Shown piece after piece: positions 20,867 to 32,535 of a stretch of 64,000 nt of DNA. The stretch is from NCBI GenBank assembly GCA_008729055.1, contig SDUX01000004.1:7162026-7226025 (forward strand), given 5' to 3'. Made by a program: the position numbers and the translations under genes. Below the pieces are notes generated by a model that saw only the letters and a list, made by a program, of their open reading frames with translations, ran no database searches and had not been told where the DNA came from. Numbering within the stretch: the stretch's first letter is position 1; each line of letters begins with the position of its first letter. The stretch is from Pyropia haitanensis (lineage: Eukaryota; Rhodophyta; Bangiophyceae; Bangiales; Bangiaceae).

Positions 20867-21710
20867 GCGCGGGGACCCCTCTGCCAACCCCGCCGCGACG
20901 GTCAGAGCGTGGAGTTCGGTCACCTCCTCCCCATCGTCATCGTCGACGAGCTCCTCCAGGATGGTCAGCACCGACCGCCGCAGCGGCACCGGCGACGCGT
21001 CATCGACAATGAGGGTGTGGAGGGCGGCAAAGAGGTCCCCCTCGTCGCGCAGCAGCTCCCGGTTGGACGGGTGGGAGGAGAGGGAGACGAGCGCGTCCAC
21101 CGCCACCGTCGCGAGCGTCAGCGTGGCGGGCACCAGGAAGGAGATGAGCGCGGGGAGGCACCTGGGCGGGTCGTGACGGGGGAAAGAACAGACAGACTCA
21201 AGAGGCAGCAAAGCGAGCCGTCAGTTGGCTGCCAGCACGTCCCAGTGCGCCGGCAGGGGGACGGGCCCACACCAGATCGGCGCGCCCCACCGGCAGGGTG
21301 AGGCTAGCGGCGGCCGCCGCGCCACCCCCCCCGCCCCCCGCGCGCGCCTCCTGGGCAGCCTCCCCGCCCCACCCCCTTCGTACAGGTCCCACCGCCGACC
21401 GCCGCCACGAGCACCCTCCCCCACTCGCCGCCCGCCCCCTCCCCACCGCACGCATGCCCCCCCCACCCCCCCACCGCCGCCGCCACCCCCACCTGCGCCA
21501 CCGCCACCCCTCACCCCACAAAGCCCACCCCACCCCCTGCAACCCCTCCCCCCCCCCCCCCCCACCCCCGCGCGCAAAAAAAAAAAACACGTACCCATCC
21601 TCCCGCGCCACAATCGGCTGGTTCTCCCGCGACGCCGCCAGCGTCCGAATCTGCTCCGCGACGGCCAGCACGGCGGGGTCCACGCCGCCGCCGTCACCAG
21701 CGTCGGCCAT
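20030..21710 (-). CDS. ARMC1: ARMC1-like protein (armadillo plus HMA-like domain), two exons
   Basis: Exon 1 runs 21710-21595 and exon 2 runs 21161-20030. The donor is GTACGT, the acceptor CCCAG, the phase 2 and the intron 433 nt, for a 415-residue protein. Joining the exons gives VAREDG-CLPALISFLV, matching ARMC1 (family: IVQDQGCLPGLILFM). Armadillo-type helices span about 10-120 (ALVSLSSHPSNRELLRDEGD, LRRSVLTILEELV). After poly-Ala linkers comes an HMA-like fold (about 200-260: TTRLRVDGV, SRARIEGLLLRLPGVYSVGF, TAVVFG). A charged coiled segment (RRARKKKKAVN..RKRAKQERLLE) and an aromatic end GGGFWRIW follow. Vertebrate ARMC1 is a cytosol/mitochondrial outer membrane protein linked to the MICOS-MIB complex and mitochondrial distribution; transfer to algae is inference. 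Confidence 0.85.
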
Positions 21711-22731
21711 GGCGCACCCGCGCCCGCCCGGCGGGGGTGGCGGCCACCCCCCCCCCCGCCCACCCGCTCACGCTCCCCCCCACCACCACCCCGCCCCCCA
21801 ACAGGCAGCCTCCCCCCCCGCGGGGGCAGGGCGCGGGGGAAAAGGGGCGGGGGGGGGGGAAACGAGCAGTCCCTCGCGGGGTGTGGTGGCGGCGACGGCG
21901 GCGGCGGCAGTGACGGCGGCGGCGGCAGCGGCGTTGGATGATGCACGAGTCCTGCCCCCCCCCCCCCCCCCCCCACCACCCCCACCCCCACCGCCACCAA
22001 ATCGCCACCGCCGCACCCCCCCACCGCCGCCACCGCCACCACCACCGCCGGTGTCTGCCCACAGGTGTAGGAAGGTTGCGGGGGGCGTCGAACGCCGGTG
22101 GCGGCGGGAGATGGGGAGGGTGGGGGGACGAGGGGGGGGCGGTGGGGGCGGGCGGGGGGGGGGGGGCGCGGTCACGACGCGCCGTGCGAGCGTGACGAGG
22201 GCGTGCCTCACGCTGACGACGTGCACGGGAGGGGCGGCACGCCGCTGCCAGCTGCTGGCTGGCTGTCGCGCCGAGCCACGCGCCCCCGCGCGCACGAAGG
22301 TGTGGGTGTGTGCGGAGCAGGTGAGGAAGAGAGGTCGCCGCCCCGCGTATATTTAAATGAACGGAGCTGCTCACCCGACCGTGCTGCTTTTCGCTTTGCA
22401 ATCGTTCAAACTGTTCGAAAGCAGGAAAAGGAGTTTATCGACCGAGGTGGACAAGCCAAGTGCTTTGTCACTACTGGAGCCAAGGGAGTCCAAGTCTTCC
22501 ATTTTTTTCATGGCGATCAGACGAGGTTCAGAATTACTCGAACCGCGACGGGTCTACCAAGTCGCGGCGGCAGCTCTCTCGCTTGCCGTTGTACGCTCTC
22601 CTTGTCGGGCACCGCCTTGCGCGGCCGGCCGGTGGTGACGCTCCGCCTCCCCATGAGGGCTGGGGCGGCCGCACCTCGGCGGGGTGCCCCCTGTTCTCAC
22701 CCCGCCACGCCCAACATTGCCGCCACCGGAC
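21711..22731. other. Upstream region of ARMC1
   Basis: The first ~500 bp is C/G-rich with several homopolymers. From about 22300 GC drops, including TATATTTAAA at 22347-22356. No gene is seen on either strand. Confidence 0.5.
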
Positions 22732-23160
22732 ATGAGTATTGGCACTGGGCTGGCGGCAGCGGCGGCGGCGGTGGCGGTGGTGCAGACGGCTGGTCTGGGC
22801 GGCCACCCGAGGACCGCGACCGGGCACAGGGCCGACCGCCGCCGCCGCCGCGACGCCCGTAGCGGTTGCTGCCAACCCCCACGGCGGGCGGCGGCCGCAT
22901 CCACGGCGGCCGCTCTTCCATCGGCAGCGTCGCCGCGGCCGCCCCCCGCGGCCGCCGCGGTGGCCGCCGCGGACACACCCGCGGCGCGGCCCGCCGCCGC
23001 GCCCCCCCCCCCCGCATTCCCGCCGCGTCGGTCACGCCTCGCCGCGGGCGCTACCGCCGCCGCACCCGCGGCGCGGGCGGCCGCCGCCCTGCTGGGCGGC
23101 CGGCCGTGGCCGGCAGCGGCGGCGGCTGCCGGTCCCCCCCCCTCGTCAGTTCCCACCTAA
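22732..23160 (+). CDS. Small hypothetical protein (weak)
   Basis: A 142-codon frame with an ATG in good context (GAC ATG AG) after a lower-GC flank that could be a promoter. The product starts MSIGTGLAAAAAAVAVVQTA, which reads like a signal or membrane segment, then becomes Ala/Arg/Pro-rich with no domain. An opposite-strand frame covers the same bases and is equally unsupported. The stop lies at the edge of the GATGGG hairpin cluster. It could easily be chance in GC-rich DNA. Confidence 0.25.
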   Translation: MSIGTGLAAAAAAVAVVQTAGLGGHPRTATGHRADRRRRRDARSGCCQPPRRAAAASTAAALPSAASPRPPPAAAAVAAADTPAARPAAAPPPPAFPPRRSRLAAGATAAAPAARAAAALLGGRPWPAAAAAAGPPPSSVPT

Positions 23161-23330
23161 ACCCCTTCGAGTTCCCATCCAACCCCATCCACCCCCATCG
23201 GCCCATCGAAGGCCCGTTTCGATGGGCGTTTCCAGCCCATCCAAAAGCCCATCGAAAGCGCACTTTGGATGGGACTCTCGACGGGGCCGGGCCCGAAGCG
23301 AACACAGCGTTCGATGGGCTTTTGTCTCAC
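23161..23330. repeat. Hairpin cluster A with CCCATCSAA/TTSGATGGG motifs
   Basis: The motifs CCCATCGAA, CCCATCCAA and their complements recur about every 10-20 bp and form hairpins. Examples are CCCATCGAA (23202-23210) with TTCGATGGG (23218-23226), and CCCATCCAAA (23236-23245) with TTTGGATGGG (23264-23273). The same motif set recurs at 24340-24500. Confidence 0.75.
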
Positions 23331-24339
23331 GTGCCCCGCAAAAGTCTTGGGACACCGCAAGAGGCGCGAGATCCACGCTGCTAGACGCTCTCTGATTGGA
23401 TGGATCAACAACCTCACAAGGACTCCTCCAGAAATGTTGAATCAACGGCCACTTCCAGCCAGGTTGGAGCAAACAATGACATGTGTTGCGACAGCGGCGC
23501 GCCGTTGTCCGCACAGGGGACCTCCCTGAGCATCTCGGCGCGAAAAGGCTGAGGTCACGAACCTCGATTGGACGTTTCATTGATTTCATGTTCTGTAAGA
23601 AGCGACGAACGCGCATGGAGTCGCACCTTCGCGCGGAGTCGGCGTCAGGGCGAAAACGATCTTCCTTCGTCCTTCGGACCCTGGAACAAGCCTGCTCTCG
23701 GCACCATGCATGCTCCTGGTCTTTTACCAGAAAGAGGCTCCGGCGCACTCGGTGTCTCTCTGGTGCGATGAGTATGCTCAGAGTCAGATCTGGTACGCCA
23801 AAGGCACCGACAGAGACAGCGATAGAACATGTGGCTGAGGTCGCGGCAAGACCGAGTTACAGCGACAGTCAACTTCGTGGGCCGCTTCCACAGAAAGACA
23901 GGAGCAACAGTTTTGAAGAGGATCAGCAAAGAGCGACCATGCCGTAGCGTACCGCGGCACTTCTACGCCGCTCAACACAATAACGGGTACTTCAATCGCA
24001 GTGTATAGTAAGAGTATATATGATCCAAAAGCCATGCCGTGCGAGAGAAAACTAATGCGAGTGGCAGTGTAGTGGTTCATTGAGCGGGTGTGCAGCGGGT
24101 GTCTGACAGCGAAGATGATCAATATTACCGGGTGGCGCAAGATCGACATGCCTATGAATATTTAAAACTTTCAGTCTTTTGACTCAATCACGCCGTCTAT
24201 TGGCTGATGAGACACTGTCACCAGAGTTTATAAGCCAATGACACGTGCAGAAGGAAAGGCAGCAGTCTTTTCGTGGAAACGTCACATTTGTGCTCGAGAT
24301 AGCTCAATAAATGTAGCCTGTTGGCCAGTTCTCTCGAGT
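23331..24339. other. Lower-GC core between the hairpin clusters
   Basis: About 1 kb of clearly lower GC than the genes. Frames of up to about 200 codons exist but no known domain is recognisable. It could be the inside of a foldback-type element or ordinary intergenic DNA. Confidence 0.4.
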
Positions 24340-24500
24340 CTTTTGCTCGATGGGAAATCCCATCGAGCCCATCCAAGTGAGTCCCCATCGAGATGCCATC
24401 GAAGGCTCATCGAAAAGGCGCTTCGATGGGGCTTCTGAGGCCCATCCAGTTCCCATCCAGGTCCCATCCAAATCAGGCTTTGGATGGGCTTTCATGGGCA
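24340..24500. repeat. Hairpin cluster B with CCCATCSAA/TTSGATGGG motifs
   Basis: Contains a perfect palindrome CTCGATGGGA-AA-TCCCATCGAG (24346-24367), and a stem of CCCATCCAAA (24463-24472) with TTTGGATGGG (24479-24488), plus further single motifs. It is the same family as cluster A, about 1 kb away. Confidence 0.75.
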
Positions 24501-25082
24501 GCTGACGCTCCCAGACCGGCCCCGACAGGGGCGGCCGGCATGGCCACGGCCGCCACCCGACCCGCCCACCCCCACCGCCGCCGCGCCGTAGTGGTGGCAG
24601 CGGCGACGGCGGCGGTGCCGCCGCCAATGGCTGCGGCGGCGGCTCGCCCCAAAGCCGCGGCCGCGACGGACGCGCGGGCGCGACCCCGTCGGCGGCCGCG
24701 ACACGCCCGCCGCGGGCGGCGGCGAGCAAGGCGGCGGCGGCGGCGGCAATGGCCGGGCCGGCGGCACCCCCCCCCCCCACCCCCCCCTCCCCTCCCCCTC
24801 TGAGCGCTGGGACGGCCGCCGCCACCACGGCGAGTGCGGGGCCCCCATAGTCGGCCACCAGGGCGGTGTGCCCGCCGGCCGACAGCGGCGGCGGAGCGGC
24901 CGTACACACGCGGCGGCTGGCGTCTGGGCGAGGACGGCGCGGCGGCGGGCGGCGGCGGCGCCCGCGTCGACGCGCGGCGGCGGGGCGGCGGGTCACCCAC
25001 GCCTCCCCCCCTCCCCGCCTTACCCACGCGCGTCCCACCCCGCCGTTTGTCCGCCGCGGCGGCCGCGGCGGCCGCAGCGACG

Positions 25083-25138
25083 GCGGCGGCCTGCCGGGAA
25101 GGGAGCGCCGGCGGCGGCCTGCCGGGAAGGGAGCGCCG
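25083..25138. repeat. Tandem duplication, two 28-bp units
   Basis: The unit containing GGCCTGCCGGGAAGGGAGCG occurs twice back to back, with a partial third start. Confidence 0.8.
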
Positions 25139-25274
25139 GCGGCGGCCGGCCCCGCGTGCGGTGGCCGGGGCGGGGCGGCCGCCCGCGCCACGGTGGGGGT
25201 GGGGGCGGCGGCGTGCCGCCCCACCGCGCGGCCGCCGCCGCCACCAGCCGCCGCCGCCGCCGTCTGCACGCGGC

Positions 25275-25327
25275 GGGGCGGGCGGGCGGGCGGGTGGGCG
25301 GGCGGGCGGGCGGGCGGGCGGGCGGGG
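25275..25327. repeat. (GGCG)n microsatellite
   Basis: About twelve GGCG units with one GGTG variant. Confidence 0.85.
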
Positions 25328-25374
25328 CGCCGCCGCTGCCCCTCGCGTGCGCCGGCGGCGGCCACGTCGCGTCG

Positions 25375-25407
<33 letters not shown>

Positions 25408-25708
25408 GCGGCGCGGCGGACGGTGCGTCGCCGCCGGCGGTGGGCGCCGCCGGCTGACGTGGCGCGCCGTGGCGGCGGCGGCGTGGCGGCGGCCGCCGCC
25501 GCGGCAGCGTCGCCAACCCCCCCCCCCCGCCCCCCCCGGCTCGTCTCTGCTCCCCCCCCTCTCCCCCCCCCGTGGCCGCGTCGGGCGGACGCGCCGTGGG
25601 CGGTCCCCCCGGCCACGTCAGCGCCACCGCCGCGCCGCCGCCACCGTCAGCGTGGCGGCCGCCGCGGGCGCGCCGCCGCCGTGCCGCGGCGGCGCCATGC
25701 CGCCCCGC

Positions 25709-25739
<31 letters not shown>

Positions 25740-27202
25740 CGCCGCCACGCCTCCGCCCCCTCTTCCCCCCCCCCCCCGATCCACCCCACGGCCTCCCGCC
25801 CGGGGTCGCGACCGCCCCGCCCCCGTCCCCCGCCGCCGGCCGGGCGCCACGCCGGCGGCATGGCCATCCCCCCCCTCCCGCCGCCTCCTCCCCCCCCCCA
25901 CCCCCCCGGGGCTGTTGTCCCCTACGTCCCCCCCTGCGACGCCCACCACCCCACGCCGCCCACCGCGGCCGTCGCGCGCCGCCACCGCCGCGGCGGGCCA
26001 CCGCCGCCGCCGCGGCACAGCGCGCAACGGCCGCCGCGGCAGCGGCGGCGCCGCGGCGGTGCCGCCGCGCGCCGCGCCTCGTCGCGGCGGGCGCCACGCC
26101 CCATCGCGGCGGGTGTCCGCGCCAGCGCCGGCCGCTCTCCCGCCGGGAGGGGGGGCCACCGCCCGGGGGGGGGGGAAGCGCCGCGGCGCCGCCGCCGCCG
26201 GTTGTCCCGCGGCCGCGCCGCGGCGTGTGGCGCCGCGAGGGGGCGGGGGGGGGGTGGCCGGCGGGGGAGGGTAGGCGGCCGAGCCGCGCGGCACGGTGCG
26301 GGAGGGGGGCAAGCCGCCGCGGCGAGCCGCCGCCGCCCGCGGGCGGCACGCGCACCACGGCGGCGGCCGGTACGTCGGGTGGTGGCTGCCGCCCCGCGGG
26401 TCGGCTGGGGGGGGGGGGGGGAGGCGCGCGCGCCGCCATAGCCGCTGCACGCGGGAGGGGGCGCGGCGGTCGCGGTCGCCCCTTGCGCGGCGGTGCCGCC
26501 GCTCGCCGCGGCCGTCCCGCCCGGGGGGGGGTGCTCATGGGGACCGCCGCCGCGCGTGGCGCGCGGGGGTGTGCCCCGCGCGGCGGGTGCGCGTGGGCGG
26601 CACGGCCGGCAGGGCCGCGGGGGGTGCGCCGCTCCGTCGCGCTTTTTTTTTTTTTTCTTTTTTTCTCTGCTGTCTGTTTTTTTGTGTTTTTTTTTTTTTT
26701 TTGTGCGCCATGCCCGCGTTGCAACCGCAGCGTTGGGTGGCGGTGGGGGTGGGAGTGGGGGTGGGGGTGGTGGGATATGGAAGAGAGACGACGGAGGAGG
26801 AGAGGATGGAGGTGTCTGGGGGGGGGGGGGGGGGGCACGCCCGCCGCGGCTGGTGCCGCCGCCACCGCCACGGTCCGTGGCGGTGGCGTCGTCCACCGGC
26901 GGCGGTGCGGTGGCGCGTGCCGGCGTGGCCACCGCGCGGGGCGGCCGCCTGGGCGGCCGCGCCCGCCAGCCGCGATTGCCGGCAGCCACCGCGGCGGCGG
27001 GCGGACGGTGCAAGAGGGGAGTGGGGGGGGGGGAGGGGGCACCCACGGCGTGCGAGCGGTGACTGCACGTGAGGCCGCGGGGGTGGGGGGGGGGGGGGGG
27101 GGTAGGGAGGGGGGTGCCGCCCGCCGCCGCCGCCCCCCCCGCGCACGGCGGCGGAGATGGGGACCCGGCGGTGGGGATGGCCGCAGCGGTGGTGGCGGCG
27201 GC

Positions 27203-27233
<31 letters not shown>

Positions 27234-27470
27234 CCCACCGACGGTGGGGGGGTGCGCGCTGGCGGTGGCGGTTGTGGTCTGGGGGCGGGGGGGGGGTGGG
27301 GGGGGGGAGTGGGGTGCCGCCAGCACGCGCCGGCCGCCTGCGTACGCGCGTGAGGGGGCGCGCGGCGGGGGATGGGGTGGTGGTGCGCCGGGGGGGGGGG
27401 TGGGGGGGGGCGGGGGGGCGCGTGCGGGGGGCGATGCGCCCGCGGGGCGCCCGCTGCTGGCGGCGGTGGG

Positions 27471-27476
27471 TATAAG
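27471..27476 (+). promoter_or_regulatory. TATA-like box
   Basis: TATAAG in a GC-rich flank, about 290 bp upstream of the ATG of the secreted HDHG-motif gene. Placement is the only support. Confidence 0.3.
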
Positions 27477-27764
27477 GGCGCCGCCCGCTGGGCGGTGGTG
27501 TGGTACCAGCGCCCGCGGTCATCCCGGCACCGACGGCGCGCGCACGACCGAGCGTACCCGCGGCGGCAGCTCGGCTGGGACCGACGCTGCACTGGCGGTC
27601 TCCCGCTGGTCCGCTTTCTCCCCTGTGCGTCGGCTCGGTCGGCGTGGACGCGGCTTCCCTTCCTCCCCGCTGCCCCTGTGCGTCGGGTGACTCGGACTTG
27701 GCATCCCCCCCCTCCCCTCTCCTCCGCCTTGCCAGGGCGGCGCGGCCGCGGCGGGCAAAGCGGC

Positions 27765-29881
27765 ATGGCGCGCCCGCGGCGGGCATCGTGGCCAGCCCGG
27801 CTGGCCCGTCGGGCCACCCCGGTGGCCGCCGCCGCCGCCGCCGCCGCCGCGGTGGCGGCGGCGGCCGTTACCGCCGTGGCGGGCAAGACCATCAACAGCG
27901 CGTCCGCGTCGGACTTTGACGTGTACCGGCACCACCCGCTGTGGGCGGGCGGGGACGGCCCCGAGCCGGTCCTCCTCAAGTGGTACGAGGTGAAGCTCAA
28001 CAGCAAGCAGACGACCCAGCCGAGTACCCGCTCCTGCCGCTACATCCCCGGCGGCGCGCCCTACATCATGAGCGAGGACGCGTACCCCAACGCGCCGCTC
28101 AACGATACGGCCGCGGCGGGCCGGTACCGCGGGTGGGACCTGCTCAAGCTCCCCTACTATGGCCCCAACGTGGACGACTGGCTGCGGTTCGCGGTCAACC
28201 GGGACGCGCGGGTGTGCCTGACGCTCGGGTGGCAGCTGGACGAGGACCTCACCCTCCCCGGCGGCTGGACGCGGTCGGGGGTGGGGGTGGCCGCGGACGG
28301 CGCGGCCGTCGACCTCAATGACGACATGCCGCAGCCGGAAAAGGCGGGCGTCTTTTGTCGCGACGTGGCCGCGGGCGTCGTCACCATCCCGCGGGCGAAG
28401 CTGCTGTCGCGGCGCGCTTTTGGCTACGACCTCCTCCTCGGCGAGGCGGACGGCTCGGCGCCGCCACGGCCGGCGGCGCCGCCGGGCCAGCCAGAGGTGT
28501 GGCCCAACTCGCGGTGCCCGTCGCACCTCCACGACCTGTGGGTGACGCCGTCGCACGACGCGGCCGACGCCGACACGGCGGGCAAGATGTGGCGCACGTG
28601 GCACCCGCAGGTGGACCCGGTCTACTGGTGCTACTACTCGCACGACCACGGCAGCGCGCCGCACTTTATGGGCGGCTGGGCGCCCAAGTGGCACTACACG
28701 GCGTGGAAGAATGAGCGCCAGTCCGAGAGCCACATTGGGTTCAAGGGGTATGGCCTCCGCTCCGCGGGGGCGGACTGGTACTTTAGCGCGCACGCGAGCA
28801 CGTCGGATATGCGGCGCGTCCACGAGCGCTTCCACACCGTCACGATGACGGCGGCGGTGGCGGGCGAGGTGGTCGCGGACATTAGCTGCAAGGGCGACTT
28901 TGGGTTTAGCTTCACGCTGAACAAGGACTTTATGCGCAACGTACGTGCGGACGCCCGGGCGGCGGGTGGGGGGCGAGGGCTCTCTGCTGCGCGGCCATTG
29001 GTGGCGGCGCTGGTCGTCGTCGCTCTGGTCGGTGCGGCGCTGCGTTTCGTTTTTTGTTTTTTATATTGTTTGCTGTTGGTCCTCTCTGTTGGTGGGGGTG
29101 GTGGATGGGTGCGGACGCTGACGACCGCCTCTGTGTGCTTGCCTCCTGGCTCGTCCTGTCCCCGTTTTCACCACCGTTGTGGTCCTCTGCCTGCTGATTT
29201 TGGTTGTGTCTCTTCTTGCTGGCGCCGTCCTCACAGTTTACACGAATTGTGGTGGGCGGCCCCGCGCAGCAGGCCATCGCGGACGAGTTTGAGGCCATCG
29301 ACTACCGGGTGCGCCCCAAAAACACCAAGCGCGTCAACGTGTGGGACGGGGCGGACCCGCCCGGCGACACGTCGGTGGACACGGAGGACCTGCCCCGCGG
29401 GCGTTACGAGGAGTGGCAGGGCGGCCTCGGCCTGTGCACGGCGTCGGCCAACCACCGGGGCATGACGGTGGACATCAAGGACCCGTTCACCGCGTGCCGG
29501 GACGTGACGTGCGCGTTCCAGTCGCCGCTGACGCACCTCGCGACGGTCGAGGACCACGCCAAGGAGGTGTTCCACAAGGCCCGCGGCGTTCGCCGGACGC
29601 TCCGCTTTGACGACGTCACCGTCGGCCGGGACCACTGCGCCGCCGACGGCATGGACGGCGTGCAGGGCGACGTGTTTTACACCAACGCGTTTTGCACGCG
29701 CGTCCTCGACGGGCCGGGCCCGGGCGCGGTGCGGCAGGTGATGAAGGCGGGGTGGCGCGGCTCGGTGGACGGCAAGTTCCACTCGTCCGAGTCGTGGTAC
29801 GGCATGTACGTGGCGACCGACGATGACGACGAGTCGGGCGGCTTTGAGACCATTGAGGATGGGCTGAGCGTGGGCAACTGA
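27765..29881 (+). CDS. Secreted HDHG-motif protein of unknown function (two exons)
   Basis: Exon 1 runs 27765-28940 and exon 2 runs 29237-29881, giving 606 residues. The 296-nt intron is phase 0 (donor GTACGT, acceptor CACAG). An N-terminal basic stretch and a ~20-residue Ala/Val core (about 15-40, ending VTAVAG) look like a signal peptide. The mature part is not low-complexity: it is rich in Trp, Tyr, His, Asp and Cys (SCRYIPGGAPYIMSEDAYP, WPNSRCPSHLHDLWVTPSHD, MWRTWHPQVDPVYWCYYSHD followed by HGSAPHFMGGW). The YYSHDHG segment recalls a WHPxxDP...HEHG pattern of some bacterial secreted proteins and could bind metal. Exon 2 has six Cys, which may pair. I recognise no named family. An extracellular or wall-associated binding protein or enzyme is likely. 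Confidence 0.8.
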
Positions 29882-30717
29882 GGGGGGCGGGGGTGGCGAC
29901 CCGGTCGTCCCGCGGGTGGGGAGCGAGAGGGGGGGGTGCAAGCAGATGATGGGTGGGGATCGGGTGAGAGGTGGGAGGGTGTGGGTGGGCGTCGTGGGGC
30001 GGAGTGGAGTTTTTTCGGGACGGGCAGTGGGATAGCCACGGTTTTTTTTTTTTTTGGTTTGGTGGGGGGGAGGGGGGGGAGAGCGAGTGGAGGGGGCGGT
30101 GGCGGCTTGACACGGCGGCGTGCCGCGTCGGGCCACCTCGCCAAGATGGGGAGAGCGCAGCGGGTTGCTGCCAGCCGCCGCGGCTGGTAGCCGGCGACCG
30201 CCGTGCGGTCGCTGCACGGCCCCGGGACGACGAACAAAAAGATAGGCCCGCAGGGCACGCGAGTCTCTTTGTTTTTTTTTTCCGGTGCCGCCGCGGGTGC
30301 CGCGACGCCCTCCCGCCGTCGTGCCTCGGCTGAGGTGCGGGAGAGAGAGCGCGCGGCAAGAGGAGGGGGGGGGACGGAAAGGCGGGAGTTTCCGCGCCCC
30401 CCCCCCCGCCCGACCCCCCCCGCGCGGCGGCCCGACGTGCCAGGCGTGCGCGCCGTGGGGCGGCCGCCGCGCCATGCGCGGTCGGCCGAGCCGCGGCGGC
30501 GGCCGCGTCCCAGCCGTCAGCACCACGGTCGAGCGGGAGTGGGGGAGGCCAACCGCCCGCGGTGGCCGCGGAGTGGTATCGTTCCGCTCTCCGCCTTGCA
30601 CGTGTGGGTGGGTGGGTGGGTGGGTGGGTCCATGCGCGTGAGGGTGGAGGGGAGGAGGGAACGGGCCGACGGGGCGGGGACGAGCGGCGGTAGCCGCCGC
30701 CTCGGTGAGCGCCCGCC

Positions 30718-30718
<1 letters not shown>

Positions 30719-30750
<32 letters not shown>
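30719..30750. repeat. T32 homopolymer
   Basis: Uninterrupted run of 32 T. Confidence 0.95.
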
Positions 30751-30752
<2 letters not shown>

Positions 30753-31121
30753 GCGCGCCCGCCAGCTCGCCTGTCGGTCGGCAACGGCCGCACGTCGGCT
30801 GCGCGCCGCGCGGACAGCGGCGCTTGGCGCCGCCGCCCGCGCCGCGACGCCGCGCCCGCGCCGCGCCGCCGCCGGCGGGCGGTGCCGCCCACGCACAGCG
30901 GCCGCCGCATCGTGGCGCGGGCGTCTGCGCTCGTGGCGGACCACCGCACGTCTGGCCATCATCGTGCCTTGGCGGCAGAGGCAAAGCGCCGCCCGCGGCC
31001 GCCGCCGTCCCGCGGCGGGCGCGTGCGGGGACGGTGCGTTTGTCGCTCTGCTCGGGCGCGGCCGGGATGCCCTGACCCTTCTTTTTTACACGGTCCGCCG
31101 TTTGGCACGCGGCGCGTGGTG

Positions 31122-31130
31122 TATATATTA
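31122..31130 (+). promoter_or_regulatory. TATA-like box of the SSB gene
   Basis: TATATATTA about 250 bp upstream of the SSB ATG, an isolated AT-rich site in GC-rich DNA. Confidence 0.4.
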
Positions 31131-31380
31131 ATAGCGACGGTGCCACGTTGGCCAGGCGGTGCTGCCCCGTTGATCTGCAGCGGCGGCCGCGGCGGCGACT
31201 CATCTGCGCGACGAGCCATCATCTCGCGTCCCCGCCCACGCGGCCGTGGCAGCGCGGCGGCCATCGCCCCCGTCCCCGGCCCGCTCCCCACCCTCCCCGT
31301 CTCGTTTCTCCCCCCCGCCCCTCCCTCCTTGGTTTGGCGAGGTCCCCGCGATCTCGCGGCCGCGCCACACGCGCAACACC

Positions 31381-32504
31381 ATGCCCGCCGCCGCCTTCCT
31401 CCCCGTCGCCCCCCCCCACGGGCGGCCCGCCCGCCCCGCCGCGCGGTCCCGCCGCGTCGGACGGCGGCGGCGGGTGGCGGTCGGCGCGCCCGCCGCGGGC
31501 GGGCGGCGTGCCCCCCTGCCGCTGGCGCCCCTCCTCGCATGGCGCGGCGGCAGCGGCGGCAGCGGCGGCGGCCGCCTGCCCGCCCACCGCCCGCGCGTGA
31601 CCGCGTCGGCGGCGGGGGACCGCGGCGGCGGCGGCGGCGTGGCCGCCAGCGGCGGCTTTCACTATGACGCTGACGATGGCGTCGGCGGCAGTGACGGCGA
31701 CGACGACGACAACGATGATGAGGAGGCCGTCATGGAAGACTACATCCCCGACAATGACCTCATCGATGGTGGCGGCGACGCCGGCGGCGGCGGCGGCGGC
31801 AGCAGCCTCGACGACCGCCTCGCGGCTGCCGAGGCCGAGGCGGCTGCCGCGCTCGCGGCTGGCATCCCCCCCCTGCTGGCCGGCATGGACATTGCCACGC
31901 TAGACGGCTTTGAGTTTGACGCGTCGGACGAGGCCGACGACGACGCCGACGACGCGGACCTCCCCCCCTGGGACGACACCGTCCCCGCCCTCAACTCGGT
32001 CTTGCTCACCGGCCGCGCCGGCAAGGACCCCGTCACCCGCTCGTTCCCGTCGGGCGCCCGCCTCGCGTCGTTTACGCTCGCCGTGCCACGCGACAACTAC
32101 GCGCAGGCGGCGGCCGAGGCGGGCGGCTCGGCGGCAACGTGGCGCGCCGTTGCCGACACGACCGACTGGTTTGACGTGGACGCGTGGGGGCGCCTCGCCG
32201 AGCGCGTCGAGGCGGTCGTGCGCAAGGGCGGGCGCCTGGCGGTGGCGGGGCAGCTCGACATCCAAGAGTGGGTGGACGGCGCGACGGGGGAGCTCCGCTC
32301 CCGGCCGATCGTGGTGCTGTCTGAGGTGGAGGCGCTCGACGGGCGGGGCGGGGGGGGGTGGGGGGGGGGGGGGGCAGGAGCAGGCCTCGTGGTTGGGGGC
32401 GTCGGCCGGCGGCGGCGGCGGCTATAGCGGCGGCGGCCGCGGCGGCAGCGGCGGCTATGGCGGCGGCGGGGGTGGCTACAGCGGCGGCGGCGGTGGTGGC
32501 TATG

Positions 32505-32535
<31 letters not shown>

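Larger units (their letters stand above)
24501..27764. other. Gene-poor GC-rich low-complexity block
   Basis: Open frames cover nearly all six frames, up to 869 codons, but encode Arg/Pro/Gly/Ala strings without domains. Minus-strand pieces near 24880-24800 (GHTALVADYGGPALAVVAAA) and 24650-24500 (SVAAAALGRAAAAAIGGG) are more protein-like and could belong to a frame-broken membrane protein, but nothing identifies it. Two T-rich runs occur at 26641-26702. A TATAAG at 27471-27476 may belong to the next gene. Confidence 0.4.
29882..31380. other. Intergenic region with T32 run and (GGGT)n
   Basis: 1.5 kb between two plus-strand genes. It holds (GGGT)n at about 30604-30629, T32 at 30719-30750, a TATA-like site at 31122-31130 and antisense low-complexity frames. 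No gene supported. Confidence 0.55.

Noticed and set aside
25275..25327. Short regular repeats as a CRISPR array
   Set aside because: It is a simple tetranucleotide microsatellite without spacers, in a eukaryotic genome.
24866..27475. Plus-strand open frame of 869 codons
   Set aside because: The translation is Arg/Pro/Gly/Ala strings with poly-Phe from T runs and no domain. Long open frames are expected by chance at this GC content.
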